A DNA stretch of 64,000 bases from Myotis daubentonii (GCF_963259705.1 NC_081849.1:58810093-58874092), one strand, 5' to 3'; counted from the first letter of the stretch, positions 46,237-56,489 are shown. Notes: a model not told the origin generated them from the letters alone. Translations and numbers: made by a program.

Positions 46237-46933
46237 TTCTAAGGTCTACTTGTTTTGTATTTACTTGTTAGAGGCAGCAAATGTAATAAGTTTAGGTATT
46301 TCAGATGGGTCAAGATGACTCAAATCTTGTATTTTCCTATATTTATTTTAATTGATTATTCATTCACTTGAATAGATAATACACAACATTGTTTGAACAT
46401 TTATGTACACATTTTTATGTGGATGTGTTTTTCATTACTCTTATATATACCTAGATGTTGAAGAGCTGGGGTTCATAAATTCTATCAACACTTGTTATAA
46501 TTTTTTTTTATTATAGTCATCCTAGTGGGTGTGAAGTAATATCTCATTGTGGTTTTGATTTGCATTGTCCTGAAGACTAATGATATTGAGTATCTTTTCA
46601 ACTGCTTATTGGTCATTTCTAAGTCTTCCTTGATGCAGTATCTTTTCAAATCCTTTGCCCATTTTTTAATTGGGTTGTTTGTATTTTTGTTGTGTTTATA
46701 CTCTTTTCATTTTATTTTAGACATTCTGGATTCTAAACCCTTATCAGATATATGGTTTGTAAATATTTTCTTTCATTCTGTAGATAGATGTTAGCATTTT
46801 CAGCACATTTTTGTTTTAAGGTACACCAGTTTATCTATTTTTCTTTGTCACTGTGCTTTTGATTTTATCCAAAAAACCATTGTCTAATCCAGGGTCACAA
46901 TGATTTACTCTTATATTGTCTTCTAAACATTTT

Positions 46934-47145
46934 TTTTAAATATATCTTATTGATTTTTCACAGAGAGGAAGGGAGAGAGATAGTCAGAAACATCGATAAG
47001 AGAGAAACATCGCTCAGCTGCCCCCTGCACATCTCCCACTGGGGATGTGCCCGCAACCCAGGTACATGCCCTTGACCGGAATCGAACCTAGGACCCTTCA
47101 GTCCGCAGGCCGATGCTCTATCCACTGAGCCAAACCGGTTTTGTC
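46934..47145 (-). mobile_element. Young Ves SINE inside L1
   Basis: Antisense copy with cttattgatttttcacagag, catcgataagagaga, gggatgtgcccgcaacccag, ccttgaccggaatcgaacct (B box intact in antisense) and head ctgagccaaaccggttttg. Target duplication tcttctaaacatttt is exact (46919-46933 and 47146-47160). Confidence 0.96.
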
Positions 47146-47285
47146 TCTTCTAAACATTTTATAGTTTTAACTCTACATTTATGTTTGTGATACATTTCAA
47201 ACTAATTTTTTGCTTGTGTATGGTAGGAGGTAGGATTCCTACTTCACTTTTTTTTTTTGCATATAGATATCTAGTTGTCCTAGCA

Positions 47286-47437
47286 CAGTGGTCAGCAAAC
47301 TGCGGCCCCTTGAGTGTGGCTCTTCCACAAAATACCACGTGCGGGTGCGCACGTACAGTGTGATTGAAACTTCATGGCCACACTCAAGGGGCCAAAGAGC
47401 CTCATGTGGCTCGCGAGCTGCAGTTTGCTGACCACTG
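47286..47437. mobile_element. Small palindromic hAT inside L1
   Basis: Ends CAGTGGTCAGCAAACTGCGG and, opposite strand, CAGTGGTCAGCAAACTGCAG: 19 of 20 identical. Perfect 8-bp duplication TCCTAGCA at 47278-47285 and 47438-47445. Ccccttgagtgtggc near the left and gccacactcaaggggc near the right extend the inverted symmetry, so the 152-bp element could fold into a long hairpin. Overlapping plus and minus frames (47181-47477) are not genes. Confidence 0.95.
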
Positions 47438-48065
47438 TCCTAGCATCATTTGTTACAAAGACTATTCTGTCTCCCATTTTATTGTCTTAAATGTTTTGTC
47501 AAAAAAACAATTGACCATAAATGTGAAGCTTTGTTTCTAGTCTGTCCCCATTCTAGTACTTCATTGTCTTGATAATTTATTTTTGTAGTTTTGTAGGAAG
47601 TTTTGTGATCAGGAAATGTGCATCCTCCATATTGTTTTTACTCTTCAAGATTATATGGGCTATTCTGGTCCCTCCCATTTCCATATAAATATTAAGATCA
47701 GCTTGTCAGTTTCTGCAAAACAAACAGAACAAAACTGACATTTGATAGGCATTGTATTGAATCTGTAGATCAGTTTGGGGAGTATCTCTGAACATGGGAT
47801 GCATTTCCACTTATTTTGATCTACTTTAATTTCTTTCCAAAATGATTTATAATTTCAGTATACAAGGGTTGCAGTGCCTACAAATGTTATTCTTTTTTTA
47901 TATAGGTCATATGTTATTGACCTTTTTACTTAGTTTGTACTTACTGATCAATAATTTTCTAACTGTGACACACAGGGAACTATTTTGATGACTAAGAAAA
48001 TAGTTAATTTAAATATTCCAATTTTTACTGTGAAAAGATTTTGCCTCTTTAAGAAATAAATTGTA

Positions 48066-48290
48066 GCCGAAACCGGTTTGGCTCAGTGGATAGAGCATCA
48101 GCCTGCGGACTGAAGGGTCCCAGGTTCGATTCCGGTCAAGGGCATGTACCTGGGTTGCGGGCACATCCCCAGTAGAAGATGTGCAGGAGGCAGCTGGTCG
48201 ATGTTCCTCTCTCATCGATGTTTCTAACTCTCTGTCTCTCTCCCTTCCTCTCTGTAAAAAAAAAATCAATAAAATATATTTTTTTTAAAA
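48066..48290 (+). mobile_element. Young Ves SINE with intact Pol III boxes
   Basis: Head gccgaaaccggtttggctca; A box tggctcagtgg (48079-48089); B box ggttcgattcc (48123-48133), identical to the tRNA consensus. The gcaggaggcagctggtcgat block, ctctgtaaaaaaaaaatcaa tail signal and A/T-rich tail follow. Target duplications aagaaataaattgta (48051-48065) and aagaaagaaattgta (48291-48305) differ at one base. One of the least damaged copies in the window. Confidence 0.97.
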
Positions 48291-48305
48291 AAGAAAGAAA
48301 TTGTA

Positions 48306-49545
48306 TGTTCTTTTGCCCGTTGATTTAAAAATTAATAAAATAGTTCAACATTGCTGTTAAGAGTACTAACATAATCTAAATATATCAATGATTCTTTAAA
48401 AGAATTCCTACTTGTTTAATGCAATTGATCTTCAAACTTTACTGACTATACCTTAAAGATGTCTCTTAAATTTATCCCTTTCTATTCTATTGTGTTTGCT
48501 AGCCATAACTATTCAATGATTATCTTCTTTCTGTTTTTGTTATTGCCTTTACTGTGTAACTCTTCAATTGTTTCCCCACCCTCCAATCTTTAATATCTTT
48601 AACTCAGAAGTCTTTCTTATAACCCCTACAGACAGAATTACCTTTTTCTATTTCTGTAATTTCTCAATGTATTTAAGATGCTTAGCACAATAATTTTCAT
48701 AGAGAAACTCTCAAAAATTGGCACCTATTAAATACATTGTTCTTTATGTCTTCAAATCATTAGTAAAATTTTATTATATTCTATATTTTCTCACCAAATC
48801 TTCCCTCCAATTCCCACCCTGCTTAATTTGTAAATCTTTTTATAACAGCTAGTCATTCCTCCTCATCTTTCTAGTTATAGGGGCTTCATAGTTTAGAAAA
48901 AAGGAAACTGAGTAAAGTAAGAGTATAACCTAAAAAAATTGCCTGTTATTATAACTTAATCTGTCTTGTTTTCTCTCTGTCAAATTATGAATAGTATCAA
49001 TTTGTTGATAAATAAATGAGACATTCCAGTTTTCTCAACTTTGAGGTTTTTTTGTTGTTTTTTTTTTTTACTTGCCTATTCCTCTCAAGCTTCCAAATAT
49101 ATATGTATTTTGATAGAAGAATTGTATTTCTGGCTTTATTTTACAATCTGGTTTTATCAGTTCTATGTGCATAATGAGGGGAAGCTGGCATATAATAGTC
49201 TAAGCTAAGTGAGAAATAAGCCCTCAGTTCTAATGTACAAAAACAGAGTCTAAGATGCCAATTTTTTAAAATAATTTTTCACTCTGAATAATAATTAGGT
49301 GCACTACAATATTTATATCCCTTCCAATTATTTTGTTCCAAATGCTTATGATGTTCCTTGGGTCTTTATTTTTATTTCTAATTCTTTTGCTTAAGATCCT
49401 ACCTTTTTATTAATATTTTACTAATGGGATATTAAAATACAATTCATAGCATTCACAACTTAAGTTCTATATCCCCTTTTTCCTGAAAGACATAGCAAGT
49501 GCCATTCTCTGTGGAGAAAGTTATTTTCAAGCTCCTTTTTGGGCT
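48306..49545. other. AT-rich DNA, no gene recognised
   Basis: No gene was recognised; an L2-like patch may lie near 48560-48680. T-rich run near 49045-49070. Confidence 0.35.
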
Positions 49546-49549
49546 CCAA

Positions 49550-49650
49550 TGTTCCCTGTACTTCCCCTTTTGACCTGTAACATCTGTGAACATAAGCACC
49601 ATGCCTTACTTTCTGTGTATCTCAAATGCCTAGGCCAACATGCAATGAAT
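49550..49650 (+). mobile_element. L2 LINE 3' end fragment (probable)
   Basis: Ttgacctgtaacatctgtga, acataagcaccatgccttac, tttctgtgtatctcaaatgc and ctaggccaacatgcaatgaa resemble the L2 terminal region (gactgtaagctcc...gggcagggaccgtgtct...cagcacctagcacagtg...caataaatg). Confidence 0.45.
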
Positions 49651-49874
49651 GTATTTTGTAAAGTATCCCATGGTTTGTTTATCATATAATTTAAAATTCA
49701 GAATCCAAATATTTTTCAAAGGGAGAATATCTGAAAGTAGTTTTTTTTTTTTTTTCCCTTAGCATCTTAACACCCAAATTCTGCTTGTTCACAAGATGAC
49801 TTAATCAGCACCATATCAGAGACAGCTTGCTGTGTTTATCATTGTTAGTTGGGCCAGCATATGTCCCAAACAGT

Positions 49875-50429
49875 TGGAATGAGAAAAACAGTGTTGACTT
49901 GAAGCCAAACTAGAGAGTGGGGTGTGGGAGAGGGTTCTTTAGCTATTGAACGGGACCAAATGCTTTGGACAGCACAGGGTACTTCTGTAGTTAAAAAAAG
50001 GGTGTGTGTGTATTTTTTAGTAACGCCCCCCCCCCCCACCACCAAAAGAAAGGTTCAGCCCATATATAAATACACCAATATAATAAAAATAAATGGCTGA
50101 TGTGGCTTTAATTTGCCTTTGTAAGCCTTTGTAAGTAGTATTATCTTGTTATGTTAACCAATAAAGGGAATTCTAAGATATTTAAATTATGGGTAAACAA
50201 ATTTTTTTTTCCAGTTTTACTTTTCAACTTTAGTTGATTTTCTTGTTTCTAATTTCTGGCAATTTTCTGTTACTTTATTAAGCAATGTGAGCTTCTTTGA
50301 ATATCCATCACATTTCATGGGATCAGAATAATATTTCTGATTTTTCTCAAATTGGGTATTGTATTGCTCTGCAGTAGCACTTTGTGAGGCAAATGATTAT
50401 TCTTATTTTCCTAAGTACTGAACTACAGA
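49875..50429 (+). repeat. Unrecognised 0.5-kb repeat, copy B
   Basis: Second copy of the segment at 38835-39358, same orientation, about 11 kb away. It has an extra C13 run and GT-rich patch (50004-50042). The 3' portion (about 50318-50390) is the best conserved part. Not recognised as a named family. Confidence 0.8.
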
Positions 50430-50898
50430 ATATAGATATTTTTTGTTTGTTACATCCTACTGAGAAACAGCTCTTGTATGAAAAGATTTATTTTCATTGA
50501 AGTAAAAAATGGAAAGGGCTGCTTTGCTGTTTGTAATGGAAGGTTTGAGGCGAAGTTTCCAAACAACACGATCGGAATAAAACAATTTTGACTATAATTG
50601 AGTTTTATATCTCAGGCAAAGCCTGATCTGGGGTAATTTTTGATTAGATAAAGTGTTTCCAAAGGAGTCCCTGGTTTCCATTCTCTCATTTTCTCCTACG
50701 TGGCTGGAGTCCTTCACTTCCCTCCTATAACCTCTTGCTTTCTTTGCGGTCAGAACCTGCTCTGCTGGTTACTGACTTCCCATAGAGGTGCTTGAAGGCC
50801 AACAGTATTGGCCTCTCATGAGACAGACTTTCTGATGGGCGCTAATGTATCACAATTGTGGGGTAAGGAGAGAATAGCCTTGGTACAGGAAGAGCCTC
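50430..50898. other. Unrecognised non-coding stretch
   Basis: No gene or named repeat was recognised. Confidence 0.35.
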
Positions 50899-50899
50899 A

Positions 50900-50980
50900 G
50901 GAATCATTGCTTCAGCTTGTTTGTTTTATACGTGAGGAACCCAAGGCCCACAGGAGTAGCGTGATCAAGAATACACCGCA
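50900..50980 (-). mobile_element. MIR SINE core (fragment), cut by a Ves SINE
   Basis: Ttttatacgtgaggaaccca and aggcccacaggagtagcgtg, atcaag resemble the antisense MIR core (ttttacagatgaggaaactgaggcccagagaggttaagtgac...). The Ves SINE at 50981 lies at its end. Confidence 0.45.
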
Positions 50981-51202
50981 GCCTAAGCGGTTTGGCTCAG
51001 CGGATAGAGTGTCGGTCTGTGGACTGAAAGGTCCCAGGTTCGATTCCGGTCGAGGGCATGTACCTTGGTTGCGGGCACATCCCCAGTAGGAGGTGTGTAG
51101 GAGGCAGCTGATCGATATTTCTCTCTCATTGATGTTCCTAACTATCCCTCCCTCTTCCTTCCTCTCTGTGAAAAGTCAACAAAATATATTATTTTTAAAA
51201 AG
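50981..51202 (+). mobile_element. Young Ves SINE with intact B box
   Basis: Head gcctaagcggtttggctcag; A box tggctcagcgg; B box ggttcgattcc (51037-51047). Target duplications agaatacaccgca (about 50968-50980) and agaatacagccgca (51203-51216). The overlapping plus frames (50808-51287) are SINE-derived, not genes. Confidence 0.96.
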
Positions 51203-51216
51203 AGAATACAGCCGCA

Positions 51217-51392
51217 GACACAGTTTTCTATCTGCCATGCTCTGCTTTGATCCTATAGCAAGATATTGGGCATTAGCCACCGACTGAAAGAAGATAGATT
51301 AATAGTTTAATTTATTCACTTATTTATTCTCTAAAACAACTGTGTCCCATGATAAAGAGAATCAAGTAAGACAAAGACTTGGTTTTGACAAT
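51217..51392. other. Short unrecognised stretch
   Basis: Nothing was recognised between the SINE and the L1 tail. Confidence 0.35.
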
Positions 51393-51401
51393 AAGATGTT
51401 A

Positions 51402-51664
51402 TAAACTGATGAACAAAAATAGATACAGAGGCAGAGCAACATCGATCAGACTGTCAAACTACAGCTGGAAGGTCGGAGAGGGTTGGGGGGGTGGGTAAGA
51501 GATCAACCTAAGGACTTATATGCATGCATATAAGCATAACCAATGGACACAAGACACTGGGGGGTATGGGAGGCTAGGGGAAGGTCAAGGGGAGAAAAAA
51601 TAAAGGAGACATATATAATACTCTTTGTAATACTTTAAGCAATAAAACAATATATATATAAAAA
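51402..51664 (+). mobile_element. 5'-truncated L1 3' UTR tail with TSD
   Basis: Starts taaactgatgaacaaaaata, continues cagagcaacatcgatcagac, tacagctggaaggtcggaga, ggggtatgggaggctagggg and ends aataaaacaatatatatata plus an A run. Flanked by aagatgtta (51393-51401 and 51665-51673). This is the form left by target-primed reverse transcription of an L1 with only its 3' UTR copied. AATAAA lies close to the tail. It looks like a bat-lineage L1 rather than an ancient L1M. Confidence 0.8.
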
Positions 51665-51673
51665 AAGATGTTA

Positions 51674-53160
51674 CTGATGAGTTTGGTAAAAGCATTTTCA
51701 GTGCATCGTGGAAGGTGGAAGCAAGGTTTGAACCTGGGACCTGGAGATGAGAGTGGACAGGAGGGATGCACTATGTATTCCCTCAGGCCCTGAGGCTTGG
51801 TGATCAGGTCAGGGGTGTCAGGCCAGCCTTCCTCTTTACTGAAGATGAGTTTTTCTCAGGAGGTGCCTTAGTCATTTATGCAAATGGACATCTGCTGTGC
51901 CAGCCCCACCTGCTCTTCAGACATGCCCAGAAATTTCTGGCCCTTGGCTTTGACTAAATCCTGCATCCTGCCAAATTTACCTTGAGAGGAATAAACCCAA
52001 CAGGACGGCCTCCATAAATCTAACAGAGACATGCCTAACGGGGCAGGCAGAACTTCCTTACTGACTTAAAAAATCACCAGGAGTCTTGTCTCCTCTTTCC
52101 CCCACCCCCGACAACCCAGGCAGGGAGAAGAAACCTGAATAAGTCCTGTACAAGTGCATTTCTCAAAGGATAAAGCACAATTGCATCTATTTTTCTTTTT
52201 GTTCTTTCTTATTTCTTTTGTTTAATATATTTCCTATTTTCTGAGGTTTGTGAATTCCAAACCATTAATTTAAAACATCTTTTAAAAATAGAACTTAAAA
52301 TTTTATATAACAAATGAGTTCTCAAGCTGCTGAATGTCTTCTACTGGTCTGATGTAAGTTATAATATGAATTCTGTGGAAAATAAAATTGATACCGTTGG
52401 ATTCAGAATGGCTTTGCTAAGCTCTATGATTAGCCGTGTATTTCCTATGATCTTGGGTTACATTAATTTAAAATTACATTAATATCTGGAAGAACATTTG
52501 GGTAACTATTTTTTCCCATTAGTTTTTTTTTTCTTCCTTACAATGCCTAAATACTAGGGCTATTTTGTTTGAGGCACCACATTTCTTCAGTGGTTTGGCA
52601 GCAGATCTATCACTAGGGTATAATAGCCAACCTTGTAGTAGTATTATTGTAGCTTTGAGGTACATGTGATGTTTCTTTAAAGCCTCAGGTTTTTAAATAT
52701 TCAATATGAACCAAACCAACCCACACATTGTTAACAAAAATTTTAATGTCGCATAAATACAATATCCTGTAATTTCCAAACATTCCTTTATTAAGCTCAT
52801 TCAAATCTTGATTTCCTTAAGATATACTGACCTTTTGAGTATACATAGTATTTTTATATATTACTTATGTTGTTTATATATAAATATACTTACATTTAAT
52901 ATATATGGAATTGTAAACAATTACTTTACAGATGGGAGCAGCTTGTTTATTTTCTTTAAAGAGTTTTAATTGAGCAAATATTTATTCTAAATATAGCTTC
53001 ATGCAGAGTATTTTATCTCTGCCTCATGGAAAAGAGATAAATTAGAAGGACAACACACTGGAATCTTTTAGTATGGAATATGATATAGTGACTTTCATTT
53101 AGCATTATTCAAAATTAGTGTTTATCATGCTTTTAAATGAAGTCAACTGAAAAAGTAACA
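51674..53160. other. AT-rich DNA, no gene recognised
   Basis: No gene was recognised. The GC-richer part at about 51740-52160 might be an old LTR, but I could not find termini. The rest is AT-rich. Confidence 0.35.
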
Positions 53161-53164
53161 CTTA

Positions 53165-53325
53165 AAAATAATGTACCTGTGCCCTTGGAAAATTATTGTT
53201 AGCCTGTCCAGTACTCCTTATCCTCACCTGTAAATTAGGAATGATGATACGGTTGTTGTATCAAATGAAAAAAATCCATTAAAAAAGTGGTTAGCTACTA
53301 CTCAGCACATATCGCTTATTTAAAA
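53165..53325 (+). mobile_element. MIR SINE (diverged fragment)
   Basis: Cttatcctcacctgtaaatt, aggaatgatgatacggttgt and agtggttagctactactcag resemble the MIR core and 3' part. Weak. Confidence 0.4.
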
Positions 53326-53589
53326 ATGTCATAGTTCTTACATATATTTTTGTCTTCCAGCTTACTGCTTAATGCAAAGAAATAGCAACAGTCTAAAATT
53401 AACATATCAATCCAATGAAAAACAGAGCTTCGTTTATATGACCTTTTCTTGTCAACATAATATGTTTCATAATTATGTTTTATTTTGGCTCCAATAAACC
53501 GTGGTAATTTTTAACCTTCTACATGAAACCAGTGGGGTAGAAATTAGAGAAGTGGCTTGGAAATTTGATAATAACAGGGAAGTAGCATA

Positions 53590-54140
53590 TCTATATATTT
53601 AAAAGGCTAATATGCTGTCTGTCCGACTGGTAGCTATGATGCACACTGACCACCAGGGGGCAGACGTTCAACGCAGGAGCTGCAGTCACTTGGCAGCGGT
53701 GGTTCTCGGGTGATGCACCCCGTAACCAGAGAGGAGGGAGCCCGATTCCTTGCTGGGCTGTGCGATTTCACCTTCAGCTGTGGGTTATGTTGTTGCCGGG
53801 GCACTGTCGGCCCTGAATCTGGTTTACTGCACACTTGTATTTGTGTTCCACACCCTGTATGACAGCAACTTTGCAGAGTGCCCTCTTGCACTCTGGGACC
53901 CCTCGGGGGATGTCAAAGAGCTGGTTTCGGCCAGATCCCCACGGGCCAGGCTGAGGGACCCCACCTGCCAGAGAGACCCTGCTTACTCCACAGCGCCACC
54001 CCAGGTGCGACCAGCCAGGGAGGGACCACCGAGGTTGGCTCCAGGGCGTGTCTGGCCTGTCTCTCCCAGTCCCGCCCCACTGGCCAGTCTTCTAATTAAC
54101 TTCCTTTCAATGTGCACAAATCCGTGCATCGGGTCACTAG
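53590..54140 (+). mobile_element. HeliBat-type Helitron with unassigned interior
   Basis: Starts TCTATATATTTAAAAGGCTA after an A (53589) and ends with hairpin gtgcacaaatccgtgca, then tcgggtcaCTAG before T (54141). The ccaccagggggcag block is at 53650-53663. The interior from about 53690 to 53910 is not shared with the other Helitrons in this window. A 131-codon frame (53750-54145) runs through the interior into the 3' end; it has no domain I recognise and its C-terminal half is encoded by the standard Helitron 3' module, so it is not called a gene. Confidence 0.92.
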
Positions 54141-54381
54141 TATGAGAATAAAATTGGCCAAGTTTTCCCTGCAGCAGGGTTTGGCAGACTTTTTCTGTCA
54201 GGGGCTGATAGTGAATATTTAAGCTTTGCAGGTCATACTACCTGCCTCTGTCACACTCAGCTATGCCTTTGTAGTGCAAAAGCAGCGTTGGACAATACTG
54301 TGTTCTAATAAAACTTTATGAACACTGACATTTGAATTTCATATAATTTTTACATCATGAAACGTTTTTCTTTTTATTTTT

Positions 54382-54591
54382 TAATATTTTTAAAATTGAT
54401 TTCAGAGAAGAAAGGAGAGGGAGAGAGAGATAGAAATATCAGTGATGAGAGAGAATCACTGATTGGCTGCCTACTGCATACCCTACAGTGGGGATTAAGC
54501 CAGCAACCCAAGCGTGTGCCCTGACCAGGAATGAAACCTAGACCTCCTGGTTCATAGTTGACACTCAACCTCTGAGCCACATTGGTTCAGC
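54382..54591 (-). mobile_element. Ves SINE inside the hAT element
   Basis: Antisense copy with aaaattgatttcagagaaga, atatcagtgatgagaga, attggctgcctactgcatac, gaccaggaatgaaacctaga and head gagccacattggttcag. Flanking cttttta and ctttta runs suggest a low-complexity target duplication but the exact borders are uncertain. The overlapping minus frame is SINE-derived. Confidence 0.88.
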
Positions 54592-54633
54592 TACTTTTAT
54601 TTTTTTTAACCTTTTAGTAATGTGTAAAGCAAA

Positions 54634-54759
54634 GCCCTGGCCAGGTAGCTCAGTTGGTTAGAGTGTTGTCCTCATACACTAAGGTGACAGGCTTGATCCC
54701 AGGTTAGGGCACATAAAAGAATTAACCAATGAATGAATAAACAAGTACAATGACAAAAT

Positions 54760-54797
<38 letters not shown>

Positions 54798-54885
54798 TCT
54801 CCCTCTCTCCCTCTCTCCTTCTCTCCTTCTCCTCTCCCTCTCTCTTTACCTCTCTCTAAAATAAATTATAAAAAAGAATTTATAA
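54634..54885 (+). mobile_element. Older Ves-family SINE with expanded CT tract
   Basis: Head gccctggccaggtagctcag, ttggttagagtgttgtcctc, a B-box relic (aggcttgatcccag), then a long (CT)n and ctctaaaataaattataaaa tail. The middle contains gaattaaccaatgaatgaat, typical of the older variant. No clear target duplication. Confidence 0.8.
54760..54855. repeat. (CT)n/(CCTCT)n tract inside SINE
   Basis: About 16 CT units followed by interrupted ccctctct units; grown from the pyrimidine-rich region of the SINE. Confidence 0.95.
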
Positions 54886-54974
54886 ATCATTCTTAAGAAG
54901 CATGTAGTAAAAAAAAAAAAAAATGAGGCTGGATTTGGCCTGTGAGCTATACTTTGCTGACCTCTGCTCTGCAG

Positions 54975-56080
54975 AGTTCAGTTCCCATTTAATACTTTAA
55001 ATAACTTCTCATACTTTTGTTTGCACAAATGGTACCACTTCAAATTATAGAGTGATCATCTCAAAGCTATGCTTAAAATATTGAGAAGCATTCTGTAATG
55101 CTGACAGTTCTCTGAATACAGGCTATTTCTATAAACAGATACTATGAGTTCTACCAGAAATAGACATTTTAATGACAGTCTAATTAAAGAGTAGCCAAAG
55201 AGAAAAATTATTACATTTTCTTATGCCAAATTATGAATATCTTTAATTAATGCACAGATATAGACACATTCATTCCTATTTATTTATATATCTTTAAAAA
55301 TTAGATTTTTCTGACAACTTCGTTTTCTTCTTTGAGGTAAACCCTCCCACTTACCTAATAAACTGAGCCTTAATGGCTAATGATCATCTCTCATAATGAA
55401 CAGGGAATTACAAACCAATAATAGAAAGCTCTGAAATAAGAGAAGAATAAACCACCCAAGTCTATCCTGTCAAATCCTTTTTCATGTTGTCAGAAAACAG
55501 CTGCTGCTTCTATCTTGTTACTATTTCCTTTCTTCAATTAAAAAGTAAACTAAAAATGTATGAACAATACATTCAAAGCCCATTAACACTGTGTACAGTT
55601 ACTTGTGATTGGGGCCCTCTATCTCTGATTCAATCTAGTGGGATTTAGTTAATCAAGTACTAACAATGACTTTATTATTAGGCAGCCTTTACCTGTGAGT
55701 TAAGAGGTTCAGATTGGATAGTAAGATGAATCTAAAGAATTGTGTGGACACTACTAGAGCTAATAGAAAAGGGTAAACTATCAAATTTTCAATTCCTAGA
55801 GTTGTTTCTAAAAAGAGCATTGAAACACACATGTTAAGAAAGATGCTTTAAATTCACCTGAAAATACAAAACTGTCTCAAAATATGCAGAAATGTGTTCC
55901 ATTCCACATCTCTCTTTGGAATATGTTGGCAGTTACAAGTAATGCTTCTCTTTATCTCTAAAAATAAAAAATGTGTGATGTTATCTTAACAAACATCTTC
56001 AGTCTTAATTATATCGAGGAATATCCCAACATGAACTGCATAGATGTTAAATTGGATGCTTATTATATCGATCTCAAGAA
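54975..56080. other. AT-rich DNA, no gene recognised
   Basis: No gene or named repeat was recognised. Confidence 0.4.
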
Positions 56081-56310
56081 AAATAAGAATGCAGTGGCTA
56101 AGATCATGGGCTCTATGGCTGAATGACGTGTGTTCTGATTCCTGTGGGACCACTTAGTAGCTTAATGACTTTGACCAAATTCCTCCGTGCCTTCATTGTT
56201 CTCATCTGTGCATGAGGATCATAACTGTGTCTACCCCATAGGTTACCAGAGAGCACAACCTTCTAACATAAGGAAGAATAAATGAATCAATATCCTATCT
56301 AATAAAGGGG

Positions 56311-56480
56311 GATATGCTAATTGACCCTCACACTGTCGTAAAGATGGCGGCACCCACAGCCAATAAGGAGGGAATATGCTAATTGACTGTCCCACCCTCA
56401 AATATGGTGGTGCCCACAGCCAATAAGGAGAGAATACGCTAATTGACTGCCCTGCCATCAAAGATGGCAGCACCCACAGC
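56311..56480 (+). repeat. 60-bp tandem repeat, left block (about 3 units)
   Basis: Unit: atatgctaattga, cc(g)ccctca, aagatggcggc, acccacagccaataaggagg. The period is exactly 60 bp (56341, 56401 and 56461 are in register). Each unit combines an octamer-like ATGCTAAT, a YY1-like AAGATGGCGGC (perfect at 56341-56351) and a CCAAT box (56360-56364). Confidence 0.93.
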
Positions 56481-56489
56481 CACAAGATG

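Larger units (their letters stand above)
46370..47890 (-). mobile_element. L1 ORF2 remnant, antisense, twice interrupted
   Basis: In plus orientation: gtgggtgtgaagtaatatct, cattgtggttttgatttgca, ttgcccattttttaattggg, cccttatcagatatatggtt, ttatccaaaaaaccattgtc; after a SINE, ttttatagttttaactctac, ggtaggaggtaggattccta; after a hAT, ttgaccataaatgtgaagct, gatcagcttgtcagtttctg and gaatctgtagatcagtttgg. These are antisense ORF2 segments from the C-terminal half. Stops and indels are throughout; no reverse transcriptase frame survives. Confidence 0.9.
54175..54966 (+). mobile_element. hAT-Charlie (MER33-like) element carrying two SINEs
   Basis: Left end CAGGGTTTGGCAGACTTTTT; right end, opposite strand, CAGAGGTCAGCAAAGTATAG. 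Interior: tgtcaggggctgatagtgaa, tatttaagctttgcaggtca, tgtgttctaataaaacttta, and gctggatttggcctgtgagc near the right. 8-bp duplication ccctgcag (54167-54174) and ctctgcag (54967-54974) with one mismatch. SINEs at 54382 and 54634 expand its length. Family name is from recall. Confidence 0.85.

Noticed and set aside
46370..47890. Possible reverse transcriptase gene
   Set aside because: L1 ORF2 similarity is clear but stops, frameshifts and two insertions break it.
48066..48140. Possible functional tRNA gene at Pol III box motifs
   Set aside because: Boxes belong to the tRNA-derived head of a Ves SINE with A tail and target duplications; there is no complete cloverleaf with acceptor pairing.
53750..54145. 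131-codon plus-strand frame
   Set aside because: Lies wholly inside a Helitron plus a few flanking bases; its C-terminal half is encoded by the standard HeliBat 3' module.
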